NCBI GenBank assembly: GCA_030833145.1 | Contig: JAURHT010000045.1 | Span: forward strand, 1-13,879 | DNA: 13,879 bases | DNA from: Aquirufa sp. | GTDB lineage: Bacteria > Bacteroidota > Bacteroidia > Cytophagales > Spirosomataceae | Direction of reading: 5' to 3' | Shown here: piece after piece, positions 1-8,249 of the stretch | Position numbering within the stretch: the first letter of the stretch is position 1 | Layout of the letters: the number at the start of each line of letters is the position of its first letter | Notes under the pieces: generated by a model | The model's database searches: none | What the model saw: only the letters and a program-made list of their open reading frames with translations | Told to the model about the DNA's origin: nothing | Translations under genes and position numbers: made by a program

Positions 1-1
1 A

Positions 2-1861
2 GAGGGCTGGGTGAGCAAGGATTTCTCTTTGACCTTGCGCAATGGCCGAATGGTGATTCCGCTGGCAGCGGAGCACAAACGGAAGATTAAAGGTTTCGTG
101 CAAGATGAATCAGATACGGGAAAAACGGTCTTTTTAGAGCCCGCTGACGCGTTAGCGATGAATAATGAGATAAAGTCATTGGAGTCAGCCGAACGTCGCG
201 AAATCATCCAAATTTTATCGAAACTGTCGGATCGAATTCGTCCTTTAACGCCATTTTTAGCCCATGCCTTTTCGTGGCTTGGTTTGATTGATTTTATTCG
301 GGCCAAAGCCCTCTGGGGAAGCGCTCATAAAGCCATAAAACCTACGTTTATCCAAGATAAACCGATCGTCAATTGGACCGATGCGCGTCATCCGCTCCTA
401 GAAAAATCGCTTGAAAAAATTGGCAAAAAGATTAAACCGTTAACTATTCGTTTGGAAGACGACCGCCGCATTATGGTCGTTTCAGGTCCTAACGCAGGAG
501 GTAAATCGGTCACATTAAGTACGGTAGGTTTATTGCAATTCTTATTTCAATCCGGTTGCTTAGTCCCTTTAGCCGAGGGCAGTACAATGGGCTTCTTCTC
601 TCAACTCTTCCTAGATATGGGTGATGAACAAAATCTGGAAAATGAATTAAGTACTTATTCGTCCCACTTAAGTAATATGCGGCATTTCTTGCAGCACGTG
701 AATGAGAAGACGTTGATTTTGGTCGATGAATTTGGCACTGGAACGGAGCCTTCTTTAGGAGGTGCGATTGCAGAATCAATTCTAGAGAAACTAGCAGATA
801 AAGGGTGCTATGGAGCGATTAACACACACTTTGGCAACTTAAAAAGCCTAGCAGATCGCCAAAAAGGACTTTTCAACGCGGCGATGCGTTACGATACCGA
901 GCACTTGGAACCCCAATTCATTTTGGATATGGGTAAACCGGGAAGTTCGTTTGCCTTTGAAATCGCGCAGAAGATCGGTTTACCGAAAGCCATCATCGAA
1001 AATGCGCGTAAGAAATTAGGTAAGAAGCAGGTGGATTTTGACAAATTATTGCTTGAGACGGAGACGGAGAAGCAGATTTGGGAGAGTAAAAACGCCAGTT
1101 TAGCCTTAGCTAATGAGCAGGCGCTTTCCATCAAGGAAAACTACGAGCGTCTGAAAAATCACGTTCAGGAAGAGCAGAAGGCGATGTTAAATGCAGCGAA
1201 AGCTGAGGCAAAGAAGATTATTCAGGAGGCAAATCAACGTATTGAACAGACCATTAGGCAGATCCGTGAAAAAGAGGCCGATAAAGAGAAGACGAAGGAA
1301 TTGCGGGCGGATTTAGAGCAATTTGTGCAAAAAGAACTAAAAACGGTAGCGCCTTTGAAAGTCGTTTCCGAAACTCCCGGTATCGTTTATGCCAACTCCC
1401 CTATCGCGGTGGGCGATTGGGTGGTGATTAAAGGGAGTGGCGACGAACCTACTTTGGGACAAATCATGGAACTCAAAGGTAAAGACGCAGTCATTTCTCT
1501 GGGAGCCATTCGCAGTACGATCAAACTGAATCGTCTCCAAAAAATCGTCGCGCCTAAACAACAGAAGAAAAGTTCAGCCCCTCTTCGAGGCATCGACATC
1601 AATGATCGCATGGCCCAATTCCAACTAAAACTGGACATTAGAGGGAAGCGTGGCGAGGAAGTTTACGTCATTTTAGACCAATACATTAACGATTGCCTCC
1701 TATTAGGCGTTCCAGAAGTTCAAATATTGCATGGAAAAGGCGACGGAATTTTACGAACTTTAATTCGCGAACAATTAAAGCGATACCGAGAAATTAAAAA
1801 CATCACTGACGAACATGCAGACCGTGGCGGTGCGGGAATCACCATCGTTACTTTTAAATGA
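2..1861 (+). CDS. mutS2: Endonuclease MutS2, 5'-truncated by window edge
   Basis: MutS2 is a MutS-family ATPase that also carries an Smr nuclease domain. In studied bacteria it limits recombination and/or acts on collided ribosomes. Reading from the codon at 11 as residue 1, the ATPase domain shows Walker A GPNAGGKS (159-166), a NELSTYSSHL signature (211-220), Walker B TLILVDEFGTG (234-244) and NTHF (271-274). A long charged coiled coil follows (about 350-445), then a small beta-rich KOW-like segment (about 466-512). The C-terminal Smr domain runs from LDIRG (541-545) through HGKGDGILR (574-582) to GGAGITIV. All expected catalytic motifs are present. The GTG at 11 is not the true start: the frame is open to the window edge (E-G-W before it) and about 170 N-terminal residues of this roughly 790-residue family are missing. 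The TGA stop overlaps the next gene's ATG by 4 bp, suggesting translational coupling. Confidence 0.95.
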   Translation, partial: EGWVSKDFSLTLRNGRMVIPLAAEHKRKIKGFVQDESDTGKTVFLEPADALAMNNEIKSLESAERREIIQILSKLSDRIRPLTPFLAHAFSWLGLIDFIRAKALWGSAHKAIKPTFIQDKPIVNWTDARHPLLEKSLEKIGKKIKPLTIRLEDDRRIMVVSGPNAGGKSVTLSTVGLLQFLFQSGCLVPLAEGSTMGFFSQLFLDMGDEQNLENELSTYSSHLSNMRHFLQHVNEKTLILVDEFGTGTEPSLGGAIAESILEKLADKGCYGAINTHFGNLKSLADRQKGLFNAAMRYDTEHLEPQFILDMGKPGSSFAFEIAQKIGLPKAIIENARKKLGKKQVDFDKLLLETETEKQIWESKNASLALANEQALSIKENYERLKNHVQEEQKAMLNAAKAEAKKIIQEANQRIEQTIRQIREKEADKEKTKELRADLEQFVQKELKTVAPLKVVSETPGIVYANSPIAVGDWVVIKGSGDEPTLGQIMELKGKDAVISLGAIRSTIKLNRLQKIVAPKQQKKSSAPLRGIDINDRMAQFQLKLDIRGKRGEEVYVILDQYINDCLLLGVPEVQILHGKGDGILRTLIREQLKRYREIKNITDEHADRGGAGITIVTFK

Positions 1862-2346
1862 TCCGTTTATTTGCCTCTCTTTTTGCCCTCTTTTTCTTGA
1901 GCAGCTGTATGCTACAATATGCCGCTGGACTAAGCCAAATCCAGCAAGAAAAATACAAAGAAGCGACGTATAACTTTTCGGTGGCCTTAACAAAAGATCC
2001 CAAAAACCCTGAAATCTACTTCGCAAGAGCCTTTTCAAGAGGATCGATGGAAGAATATTCCGGTGCCATTTCTGACCTAACCAAAGCCATCCGTCTCGAT
2101 TCTACGAATGCGGATTACTTTTTCTATCGGGGCTATTTCAAATCCAAATTGGGGAACGATAAAGGAGCCATTCGGGACTTTTCAAAATCAATCATTCGCT
2201 ATCCTTATTATGCCGAAACGTATTATAATCGAGGAATAAATCTAATGCATTTAGGTTTGATCGACGATGCCTGCTTGGATTTTAAGACGGCGATTGAATT
2301 GGGAGATACGCTATCTCTCAAATACCAAAGATCATTATGTAAATAA
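1858..2346 (+). CDS. TPR-repeat lipoprotein
   Basis: This is a small 162-residue envelope protein. A hydrophobic signal sequence (residues 2-16) ends in a lipobox, LSSC, with Cys17 as the predicted lipidation site. The rest is about four tetratricopeptide repeats (roughly 26-56, 57-88, 89-122 and 123-155), recognisable by recurring patterns such as EKYKEATYNFSVAL, YSGAISDLTKAIRLD, GAIRDFSKSI and DDACLDFKTAIELG. TPR domains normally serve as protein-binding scaffolds; the partner cannot be read from the sequence. The start ATG lies in the ATGA overlap with the mutS2 stop, and the signal peptide begins right there, so this start is well supported. The gene ends directly at a heptamer repeat array. 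Similar small TPR lipoproteins are common in Bacteroidota, and no specific function is assigned. Confidence 0.85.
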   Translation: MIRLFASLFALFFLSSCMLQYAAGLSQIQQEKYKEATYNFSVALTKDPKNPEIYFARAFSRGSMEEYSGAISDLTKAIRLDSTNADYFFYRGYFKSKLGNDKGAIRDFSKSIIRYPYYAETYYNRGINLMHLGLIDDACLDFKTAIELGDTLSLKYQRSLCK

Positions 2347-2395
2347 AATGGTGAATGGTAAATGGTGAATGGTAAGTGGTGAATGGTAAATGGTG
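2347..2395. repeat. Alternating heptamer tandem array (7 x 7 bp)
   Basis: Seven consecutive heptamers of the form AATGGTR begin on the first base after the TAA stop of the TPR lipoprotein gene. The last base alternates strictly G, A, G, A, G, A, G, so the array is also 3.5 copies of the 14-mer AATGGTGAATGGTA. The only other deviation is one A-to-G substitution at 2376. No open reading frame uses it. It fills most of the 121-bp gap before the slyD-like gene. A role in promoter spacing or replication slippage is inference only. Confidence 0.9.
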
Positions 2396-2407
2396 GAGCC
2401 ATTTGCT

Positions 2408-2437
2408 TTGAAAGCGTCCGAAAATTCGTGTTATTTG
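2408..2437 (+). promoter_or_regulatory. Possible Bacteroidota-type promoter for slyD-yfhO-yicC
   Basis: A TTG at 2408-2410 and a TTTG at 2434-2437 are spaced roughly as in the Bacteroidota primary-sigma promoter (TTG near -33, TAnnTTTG near -7). The -7 element reads GTTATTTG, so it matches TAnnTTTG only in its TTTG half. It lies about 30 bp ahead of the slyD start, in an AT-rich leader without a Shine-Dalgarno sequence. The heptamer array ends just upstream. The match is weak and the call is tentative. Confidence 0.3.
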
Positions 2438-2467
2438 TAGCTTATTTTTAAATTTTAACGATTCAAT

Positions 2468-2896
2468 ATGTCTATTGCAAAAACCGGCGACAAGGTTGCC
2501 GTACACTACACAGGTAAACACACCGACGGTTCTATTTTTGACTCTTCAGTAGGAAGAACGCCCCTTGAATTTCAATTAGGTTCAGGCATGGTCATCAAAG
2601 GTTTTGATGATGGCGTGACTGGTATGACCATTGGCGAGAAAAAAACCGTTGTAATTCCGGCTGCTGAAGCTTATGGCGAGCATTCTCCAGAAAATACGGT
2701 GACCTTAGAACGCGCTCAAATTCCTCCTCACATCGAATTAGAATTAGGTGCTTCTTTGTCTATGCACCAAGATGGTGGTCACGTGGTAGAAGTGGTAATC
2801 ACTGATTTAACGGATTCACACGTTACGTTAGATGCAAATCACCCATTGGCTGGCCGTGATTTAACATTTGAACTTGAATTAGTATCGATTTCATAA
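2468..2896 (+). CDS. FKBP-type peptidyl-prolyl isomerase, SlyD-like
   Basis: This is a 142-residue cytoplasmic prolyl cis-trans isomerase and folding helper. The FKBP half is seen in VAVHYTGKHTDGSIFDSS (10-27), PLEFQLGSGMVIKGFDDGV (32-50) and GEKKTVVIPAAEAYGEH (56-72). The insert-in-flap chaperone domain typical of SlyD occupies about 73-122. The characteristic closing segment DANHPLAGRDLTFELELV (122-139) follows. Unlike E. coli SlyD there is no histidine/cysteine-rich metal-binding tail, and the protein stops just after the FKBP fold, so a nickel-delivery role is not supported. No signal peptide is present. The ATG at 2468 gives the expected N-terminus and is preceded by an AT-rich leader without Shine-Dalgarno. 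It is 3 bp ahead of the YfhO gene, which suggests one operon. The SlyD-type assignment is confident; the biological client is unknown. Confidence 0.92.
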   Translation: MSIAKTGDKVAVHYTGKHTDGSIFDSSVGRTPLEFQLGSGMVIKGFDDGVTGMTIGEKKTVVIPAAEAYGEHSPENTVTLERAQIPPHIELELGASLSMHQDGGHVVEVVITDLTDSHVTLDANHPLAGRDLTFELELVSIS

Positions 2897-2899
2897 ACT

Positions 2900-5338
2900 A
2901 TGAAAATTAATTTGCGCTCCTTTGCCCCCCACGGGATTGTCCTTTTGGGTTTCCTATTGATCGCTTTTATCTATTGTGGACCCGTTCTACAAGGAAAAGT
3001 ATTGATTCAACACGATATTCAGCAAGCCCAGGCGGCGGCACAGGAGAGCTTACAATACAAGGAGAAAACCGGTGAGGATGCGTGGTGGTCGAACTCGATG
3101 TTTGGCGGGATGCCTACCTACCAGATTTCTGGATCTTATCCGTATTCTATTTCTGCCAAAATCGGTTCTTTCATTACCAATCTCCTACCCAGCCCTGTGA
3201 ATTTGCTTTTCCTACAAATGCTAGGGATGTATATTTTGCTTTGGGCCATGGGAGCCTCTCCTATTTTAGGCTTCGCGGGATCTGTTTTCTACGCCTTTGC
3301 GACCTACAATATGGTGATTATTCCGGCAGGTCATACCTCCAAAGTGATTGCATTAGCCTACGCTCCTATCGTTTTAGCGGGTGTGAAATTAGGCTGGGGA
3401 AATCGCAAATGGCTAGGTGCTGCTCTATTTACGCTGGGAATGGCTTTAGAATTATACGCTAACCACGTCCAAATTACGTATTACCTTTTCTTCATTATTG
3501 GATTCTACAAAATCTACACCCTATCACAAGCCATCATTCACAAAACAGTCGCGGAATGGTTGAAGCGCGGATTATTACTCGGCTTGGGTCTAGTTTTAGC
3601 TCTAGGAACTCACTCGATGCGTCTTTGGAATAATTATGAATATGCTAAAGAAACGACGCGTGGCGCCTCCGAACTAAGTGCCAACAAATCGCGTGGAGAT
3701 GGTTTAGATCAAACCTACGCCTTCGATTGGTCCTACGGTATTGCCGAAACAGGTACTTTATTGATCCCCAATTTCATGGGTGGTGCTTCTGCAGGAGATT
3801 TAGGAGGAACGGCCTCAAATACCTACCAGACGATGTCTAACGCGGGTATTCCAGACGAGCAAGCCTTGGGATTCGTTGAAAAAGGACCGGCCTATTGGGG
3901 AGATCAAAGCTATACGGCTGGCCCAGCTTATGCTGGAGCCTTAGTGATCTTCTTATTTTTGTTTGGCGCCTTTTACATCAAATCAGCCGAAAAATGGTGG
4001 ATCATCGGATTCACGACCTTGTTCATCACCTTCTCTTGGGGTAAATATTTCTTCTTTAATGGAATTTTATTCCAATACTTTCCATTGTTCAACAAGTTCA
4101 GAGCCATCACGATGGTGCTGTCCTTCGTTCAATTAGGCATTGTAACCTTGGGAATTCTAGGTTTAATCCGATTCATCCAGCAAAAATCCAGCTGGACAGA
4201 AATCAAAAAGCCCTTATTGTATGCAGCCGGTTTAAGCGGCGGACTTGCCTTGTTTTTCGGAATGGCACCAGATTTATTCTTTGACTTTAAAGGGCCTAAT
4301 TTTGGAGGAGCATTGATTCAAGATACAGCCCTAAATAACCAAATCTGGCGCGCTATCCAATTAGACCGTATCGAATTATTTCAATCAGATGCCTTCCGCA
4401 GTTTCTTTATCGTATTGATCGGGGCAGGCATTTTATGGGTAGCGAGTACAGGGAAAGTCAAAAAATCCATTTGGTTAATCGCCTTAGTATTACTGGGTAT
4501 TTTTGATTTAACCCCGGTGGCGAAACGCTACTTTGGCAAAGATTTCTTTGTGTCCAAAGCTACACTAGACGAGCAAATCCTTCCTACTCCAGCAGATCAA
4601 AAAATCTTACAGGATACCACCCATTACCGTGTGGTAAATGTGGCGACGAACTTTATGAGCGATGCGACTACGTCTTATTACCACCAATCGTTAGGCGGAT
4701 ACCACGCCGCTAAATTACGTCGTTACCAAGAATTAATCGAGAAACAATTCACAGGCAATCCGGGACAAATGAACATCCTGAATATGCTAAATACGAAATA
4801 CATTTTGAGCCCTGATTCAACCGGCCAATTAGCGCCTCAAACGAATCCTGGTGCCTTGGGCAATGCTTGGTTTGTCACTTCTGTTCAAGTTGTTCCTACC
4901 GCAGATGCGGCGCTATCTGATATTGGGAAAATCGATCCCCGCTCTGTAGCTTTGGTAGAACAAAAAGACGCGGCATTCGTTCCTGCAAAGGACTTTAAAG
5001 CGGATGGCAGCATTCAATTGACGGACTACAAACCAAATCATTTGACTTATACATCTGATTCTAAGCAAGCAGGCTTCGCAGTGTTCTCGGAAATCTATTA
5101 CCGTGGAAACAAGGATTGGAAGGCCTATATCGATGGGAAAGAAACGAATCATGTTCAAGCGGATTATGTATTGCGTGGTTTGGCGATTCCTGCAGGAAAA
5201 CATACGATTGAATTTAAGTTTGCCCCCGTTTCCGTGATTACGGGAAATAAAATTGACTTAGGAGCTTCGATCGCGATGCTTTTATTCATTGCATTTGCTT
5301 TTTACCAAGCGACTAAGGCCAAAAAAGAAACGATATGA
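2900..5338 (+). CDS. YfhO-family polytopic membrane protein
   Basis: This is an 812-residue integral membrane protein of the YfhO family. The family resembles GT-C glycosyltransferases, and some Gram-positive members take part in glycosylation of cell-wall polymers. The protein starts with a membrane helix (about 12-30) followed by an extracytoplasmic loop with an acidic motif, QHDIQQ (37-42), then [18 protein letters not shown] (60-77), strongly typical of the Bacteroidota version. About a dozen hydrophobic segments fill the region to about residue 545. A soluble, probably periplasmic domain (about 550-785) contains [17 protein letters not shown] and ends in a beta-rich part with the motifs DWKAYIDG and [16 protein letters not shown] last membrane helix sits at about 787-806. 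The donor and acceptor are unknown. The start is 3 bp after the slyD-like stop and the stop overlaps yicC by 4 bp. The family call is solid; the enzymatic role is inferred. Confidence 0.88.
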   Translation: MKINLRSFAPHGIVLLGFLLIAFIYCGPVLQGKVLIQHDIQQAQAAAQESLQYKEKTGEDAWWSNSMFGGMPTYQISGSYPYSISAKIGSFITNLLPSPVNLLFLQMLGMYILLWAMGASPILGFAGSVFYAFATYNMVIIPAGHTSKVIALAYAPIVLAGVKLGWGNRKWLGAALFTLGMALELYANHVQITYYLFFIIGFYKIYTLSQAIIHKTVAEWLKRGLLLGLGLVLALGTHSMRLWNNYEYAKETTRGASELSANKSRGDGLDQTYAFDWSYGIAETGTLLIPNFMGGASAGDLGGTASNTYQTMSNAGIPDEQALGFVEKGPAYWGDQSYTAGPAYAGALVIFLFLFGAFYIKSAEKWWIIGFTTLFITFSWGKYFFFNGILFQYFPLFNKFRAITMVLSFVQLGIVTLGILGLIRFIQQKSSWTEIKKPLLYAAGLSGGLALFFGMAPDLFFDFKGPNFGGALIQDTALNNQIWRAIQLDRIELFQSDAFRSFFIVLIGAGILWVASTGKVKKSIWLIALVLLGIFDLTPVAKRYFGKDFFVSKATLDEQILPTPADQKILQDTTHYRVVNVATNFMSDATTSYYHQSLGGYHAAKLRRYQELIEKQFTGNPGQMNILNMLNTKYILSPDSTGQLAPQTNPGALGNAWFVTSVQVVPTADAALSDIGKIDPRSVALVEQKDAAFVPAKDFKADGSIQLTDYKPNHLTYTSDSKQAGFAVFSEIYYRGNKDWKAYIDGKETNHVQADYVLRGLAIPAGKHTIEFKFAPVSVITGNKIDLGASIAMLLFIAFAFYQATKAKKETI

Positions 5339-6225
5339 TCTACTCCATGACGGGCTTTGGAAAATCCCAAAAAGAACTCCAAGACCTGCAAATCCGTGTC
5401 GAAGTTAAAAGTCTAAACTCGAAGTTTACGGATATATTTTGTCGTGTTCCTAAATCGCTTTCAGCTAAAGAAATTGACATCCGCAATTACCTTACCCAGC
5501 AATTAGAGCGTGGTAAAATGGAGCTGAATCTGCACCTTCAAAAGAACAACGAAAACGTAGAACAAAGTATCCTGCCCCAAGGTCAAATTGCCACCTATTT
5601 TGCGGAATTAAAGCGCGTAGCGACCGAATTAGGCATCTCTAATATAGATGAAAATGCCTTGTATCTACAAGCGATGTCAATGCCTAGTTTGAGCGCATCC
5701 GATCATTCACAAGATAATGAGGAGGAAATCGAAGCACTTTGGAAAGTAGTATTCGAGGCCGTTCAAGAAGCGGTTAAAGAATGCAAGGAGTTCCGTGCGC
5801 GCGAAGGAAAGGTCGTGGAAGACAAATTCCGCGAATACATCGCTGCCATCAAATCAGGACTAGCACAAGTTTTAGAACAAGACAAAATCCGCATGCCGGG
5901 TATCCGCGAACGGATGCGTAACGCCCTTTTAGAATTAGGGCTAAAAGAAGATTTTGATAAAAATCGCTTCGAACAAGAGGTGGTTTATTACATCGAGAAG
6001 TTCGACATCTCCGAAGAAAAAGTACGTTTAGCTACTCACCTAGATTACTTCATCGAAATTCTAGAGGAAGGAAACGGAAAAAAACTCAACTTCATGGCCC
6101 AAGAAATTGGCCGCGAGATCAACACCATCGGCTCAAAGGCAAATGATTCAACGATTCAACGATTAGTCGTGAATATGAAGGATGAGTTGGAGAAGATTAA
6201 GGAGCAGACTGCTAATGTTTTATAA
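5335..6225 (+). CDS. yicC: YicC family endoribonuclease-like protein
   Basis: This is a full-length 296-residue YicC/YloC-family protein. E. coli YicC has been linked to RNA turnover as an endoribonuclease or adaptor; the target in this organism is unknown. The N-terminus [10 protein letters not shown] is the family hallmark, followed by [18 protein letters not shown] (23-40) and the RNA-binding-like segment [12 protein letters not shown] (57-68). The central part is helical and acidic. The C-terminal DUF1732 region includes [12 protein letters not shown] (about 223-234) and [20 protein letters not shown], ending in KIKEQTANV. No signal peptide or membrane segment is present. The ATGA overlap with the YfhO gene supports this start and co-translation. 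In many genomes yicC precedes gmk; here it is instead the last gene before a convergent transporter, and its stop codon lies inside the outer arm of a long hairpin. Confidence 0.93.
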   Translation: MIYSMTGFGKSQKELQDLQIRVEVKSLNSKFTDIFCRVPKSLSAKEIDIRNYLTQQLERGKMELNLHLQKNNENVEQSILPQGQIATYFAELKRVATELGISNIDENALYLQAMSMPSLSASDHSQDNEEEIEALWKVVFEAVQEAVKECKEFRAREGKVVEDKFREYIAAIKSGLAQVLEQDKIRMPGIRERMRNALLELGLKEDFDKNRFEQEVVYYIEKFDISEEKVRLATHLDYFIEILEEGNGKKLNFMAQEIGREINTIGSKANDSTIQRLVVNMKDELEKIKEQTANVL

Positions 6226-6289
6226 TTCAGTTTACAAATACGGAAATTGTGCTTCGCAATAATTTCCAGTATTTGAATCTGAATTATAA
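6220..6289. repeat. Long imperfect hairpin 1, repeat-family copy
   Basis: This is a 70-nt imperfect palindrome. The outer arms TTATAATTCAG (6220-6230) and CTGAATTATAA (6279-6289) are perfect complements. Inward, CAAATAC (6235-6241) pairs with GTATTTG (6269-6275) and GGAAATT (6242-6248) with AATTTCC (6261-6267), around GTGCTTCGCAAT. The left arm contains the last Leu codon and the TAA stop of yicC. The core recurs in hairpin 2 in reverse orientation. No U-run follows, so it is not a classic terminator, though it could end or protect transcripts of the convergent genes. Confidence 0.85.
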
Positions 6290-6307
6290 CCCTCTCTGTT
6301 AATTAGA

Positions 6308-6376
6308 GTTGATTTATTGTAATACAAAAGAGAATTATTGCGCAGCACAATTCTCGTGTATTACAATATAATCAAC
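6308..6376. repeat. Long imperfect hairpin 2, inverted copy of same core
   Basis: This is a 69-nt imperfect palindrome. The outer arms 6308-6325 and 6358-6376 pair over 18 bp with a single one-base bulge. GAGAATT (6330-6336) pairs with AATTCTC (6349-6355) around ATTGCGCAGCAC. The right arm covers the last five sense codons and the stop of the EamA transporter gene. Read on the minus strand, the 26-nt core matches hairpin 1 at 21 positions. Four of the five differences are two compensatory base-pair exchanges; the fifth is in the loop. An 18-bp spacer (6290-6307) separates it from hairpin 1. Confidence 0.85.
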
Positions 6377-7224
6377 GCGATTCCCGCGCACCCTAACCCA
6401 ATCCCCACCCACTGCTTGTTCGTCAACTTTTCTTGGAAGAAAACCAAAGCTGTAACTGCACTTAGGAGAATTACTCCTAGATTGTAGATAGTCAAAACCA
6501 CCGCACCATTTTGTTGGTAAGCATCTAAGGCTTTTAATAGGAAATAGAACGAGAAGAAATTAGGAAGTCCTAAAGGAATGGCTGCTAAAACGGATCTTAA
6601 TGACCAGGTAACCCCACCCGTAATGGTCCAATACACTAGAACAATCGCAGAAGTTGCCATTGAACCAAGTAATAGCATCAAAGTAAAGGAAATACTTCCA
6701 CCCACTTGCTGAACGATGGCCGCATTAAGGTAATTAAAAGCTGTATTTGTGATTCCATAGGCTACAAAAACGGCAACCAAGGCCCAAATAACTGGCTTTT
6801 GGACTGAACCTGCACCAGATGGGCTACAGAAATAGATGGCTGCAAATGATAAAAGAAGCCCAGCAATCACAGATAAGGTCAAGTCTCCACCCGTCTTCCA
6901 AATAAAGAGATTCACCATTACTGGAATTACTAAGGAGATATTATTCGCTAAAGACGTGGGCGCCATTCCATTTTTAACAGTTGAATAGCCTGATAATAAG
7001 AATGTAATTACGAAGCCGATTCCAATGCCCAGAATCCCCAAAGAATAAGCCGTAGAGGGCCAATGAAAGGGAATCGCATCCATTTGATGGAAGTAACCTG
7101 TTAAAAAACAAACAGGGTAATTCAATAAAATGGCGATACGGGTATCAATGTTAAACTTCGCATGCGCCCGAAAGTTCACCAGTAGCAAAACCGAAAATAC
7201 GATGGTTAGAATTAATGCCAACAT
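6361..7224 (-). CDS. EamA/DMT-superfamily transporter
   Basis: This is a 287-residue polytopic inner-membrane protein with about ten hydrophobic helices in two halves, the usual size and layout of drug/metabolite transporter (EamA-type) permeases. The first half carries VKNGMAPTSLANNISLVIPV (about 83-102). The second ends in QNGAVVLTIYNLGVILLSAV (about 238-257), then FFQEKLTNKQWVGIGLGCAG and a final helix with only a few residues after it. The substrate cannot be deduced; family members export or import amino acids, nucleotides, sugars or drugs. The start lies 1 bp after the hemH stop, so it is probably the last gene of the hemH transcript. Porphyrin or heme-precursor transport would be guesswork from position alone. 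The last codons are also the right arm of hairpin 2. RhaT-like transporters are a possible alternative subfamily. Confidence 0.85.
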   Translation of the reverse strand: MLALILTIVFSVLLLVNFRAHAKFNIDTRIAILLNYPVCFLTGYFHQMDAIPFHWPSTAYSLGILGIGIGFVITFLLSGYSTVKNGMAPTSLANNISLVIPVMVNLFIWKTGGDLTLSVIAGLLLSFAAIYFCSPSGAGSVQKPVIWALVAVFVAYGITNTAFNYLNAAIVQQVGGSISFTLMLLLGSMATSAIVLVYWTITGGVTWSLRSVLAAIPLGLPNFFSFYFLLKALDAYQQNGAVVLTIYNLGVILLSAVTALVFFQEKLTNKQWVGIGLGCAGIALIIL

Positions 7225-7225
7225 C

Positions 7226-8236
7226 TTATGCGTTCTTTACGAGGTCTTCTAAAAGTGCCACATACTCCGGCGAGTTATTCAAGCTTTCCACTAACTGCCA
7301 ATGCTCTCCACCCGCTTCTTCGAATAATTCTTTGTACTCCTCACCTACCTCAATGGTGGTTTCCAAACAATCCGCAACGAAGGCTGGAGAGAAGGCTAAA
7401 ATCTTCTTCTTTCCTTCTTTAACGAGCTTTTTGATGGTTTCATCTGTGTAGGGCTGTAACCAAGGGTCACGTCCTAAACGGCTTTGGAATGCAGTGCCAA
7501 AGGTTCCAGGTTTCAATCCCATCTCCTTCGCGATTAATCGCGTGGTTTCGTGGCATTGGGCCCGATAACACGTATGGTTTTTTTCCGTGATGCTTTCGCA
7601 ACAAGTACCAAAAACACAGGTATTCTTTGTGATATCACCTTTACGGATATGGCGCTCTGGAACGCCGTGATAAGAGAATAAGTAATAGTCGAAGTCGACG
7701 TCTTTTTGATAGTTCGCGGCTTTGTCTGCAAAGTATTTGGCAAAAATCGGATGCTGGTAAAAATAGCTCACCATCGATAGTGAAGGCATAATTTGCCAAT
7801 CAGACATAATTTCCATCACGCGCTCGTAAACCGAACCGGTGGTAGCTGAAGCGTATTGCGGGAAGAAAGGAATAACGATTAATTTCTTCAGACTGGCTGC
7901 CTGCATTTCTGACATGACCGACTTCAAATCCGGACTTTGGTAACGCATGGCTAAGCGAACCATATAGCCTTCACCTAAGGTTTCCGATAAGGATGCACAA
8001 ACGTCCTCCCCATAAAACTTCAAGGGAGAACCGCGCTCTTCCCATAATTCTTTATAGATTTTAGCCGATTGAGGAGCTCTAAAAGGAGCAATGATACCAT
8101 TCACCAACAAATAGCGAAACGGATAGGGAATGTCAATGACACGACCATCCATCAAAAACTCCCGTAAATACTTGCGTACGCTAGGGGTACCCGGATCATC
8201 TGGAGTTCCCAGATTCACTAATAAAACACCGATCAT
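7226..8236 (-). CDS. hemH: Ferrochelatase
   Basis: This enzyme inserts ferrous iron into a porphyrin in the last steps of heme synthesis. The 336 residues are full length for a bacterial ferrochelatase. Visible marks are GVLLVNLGTPDDP (3-15), FLMDGRVIDIP (27-37), VIPFFPQYASATTGSV (121-136), the catalytic His190 in SYHGVPERH (188-196), FQSRLGRDPWLQP (250-262) and the second active-site residue Glu292 in FSPAFVADCLET (282-293). An internal cysteine group (207, 212, 213, 223 and 228) could hold an iron-sulfur cluster, as known for some bacterial ferrochelatases; this is inference. Protoporphyrin versus coproporphyrin preference cannot be told by eye. The start MIGVLLVN is the usual N-terminus; a 35-bp leader separates it from the DUF4249 stop and contains a perfect 14-bp palindrome. 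The stop is 1 bp before the EamA gene. Confidence 0.95.
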   Translation of the reverse strand: MIGVLLVNLGTPDDPGTPSVRKYLREFLMDGRVIDIPYPFRYLLVNGIIAPFRAPQSAKIYKELWEERGSPLKFYGEDVCASLSETLGEGYMVRLAMRYQSPDLKSVMSEMQAASLKKLIVIPFFPQYASATTGSVYERVMEIMSDWQIMPSLSMVSYFYQHPIFAKYFADKAANYQKDVDFDYYLFSYHGVPERHIRKGDITKNTCVFGTCCESITEKNHTCYRAQCHETTRLIAKEMGLKPGTFGTAFQSRLGRDPWLQPYTDETIKKLVKEGKKKILAFSPAFVADCLETTIEVGEEYKELFEEAGGEHWQLVESLNNSPEYVALLEDLVKNA

Positions 8237-8249
8237 AGTTCTAATTAAA

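Noticed and set aside
510..1638. Minus-strand reading frames inside mutS2
   Set aside because: Their translations show no domain features and they are shadows of a clearly coding plus-strand gene.
1858..1861. Possible frameshift or fusion at the mutS2/TPR junction
   Set aside because: Smr domain ends normally and the next frame starts with a proper lipoprotein signal; the ATGA overlap is ordinary operon packing, as at 5335-5338.
2318..2521. 67-codon minus-strand frame across the heptamer array
   Set aside because: Its repetitive sequence comes from the tandem repeat and it overlaps the ends of two real genes.
6220..6376. CRISPR or transposon inverted-terminal-repeat reading of the hairpin pair
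   Set aside because: There are only two units, in inverted orientation, with an 18-bp spacer. There is no spacer array, no transposase gene between them and no target duplication was seen.
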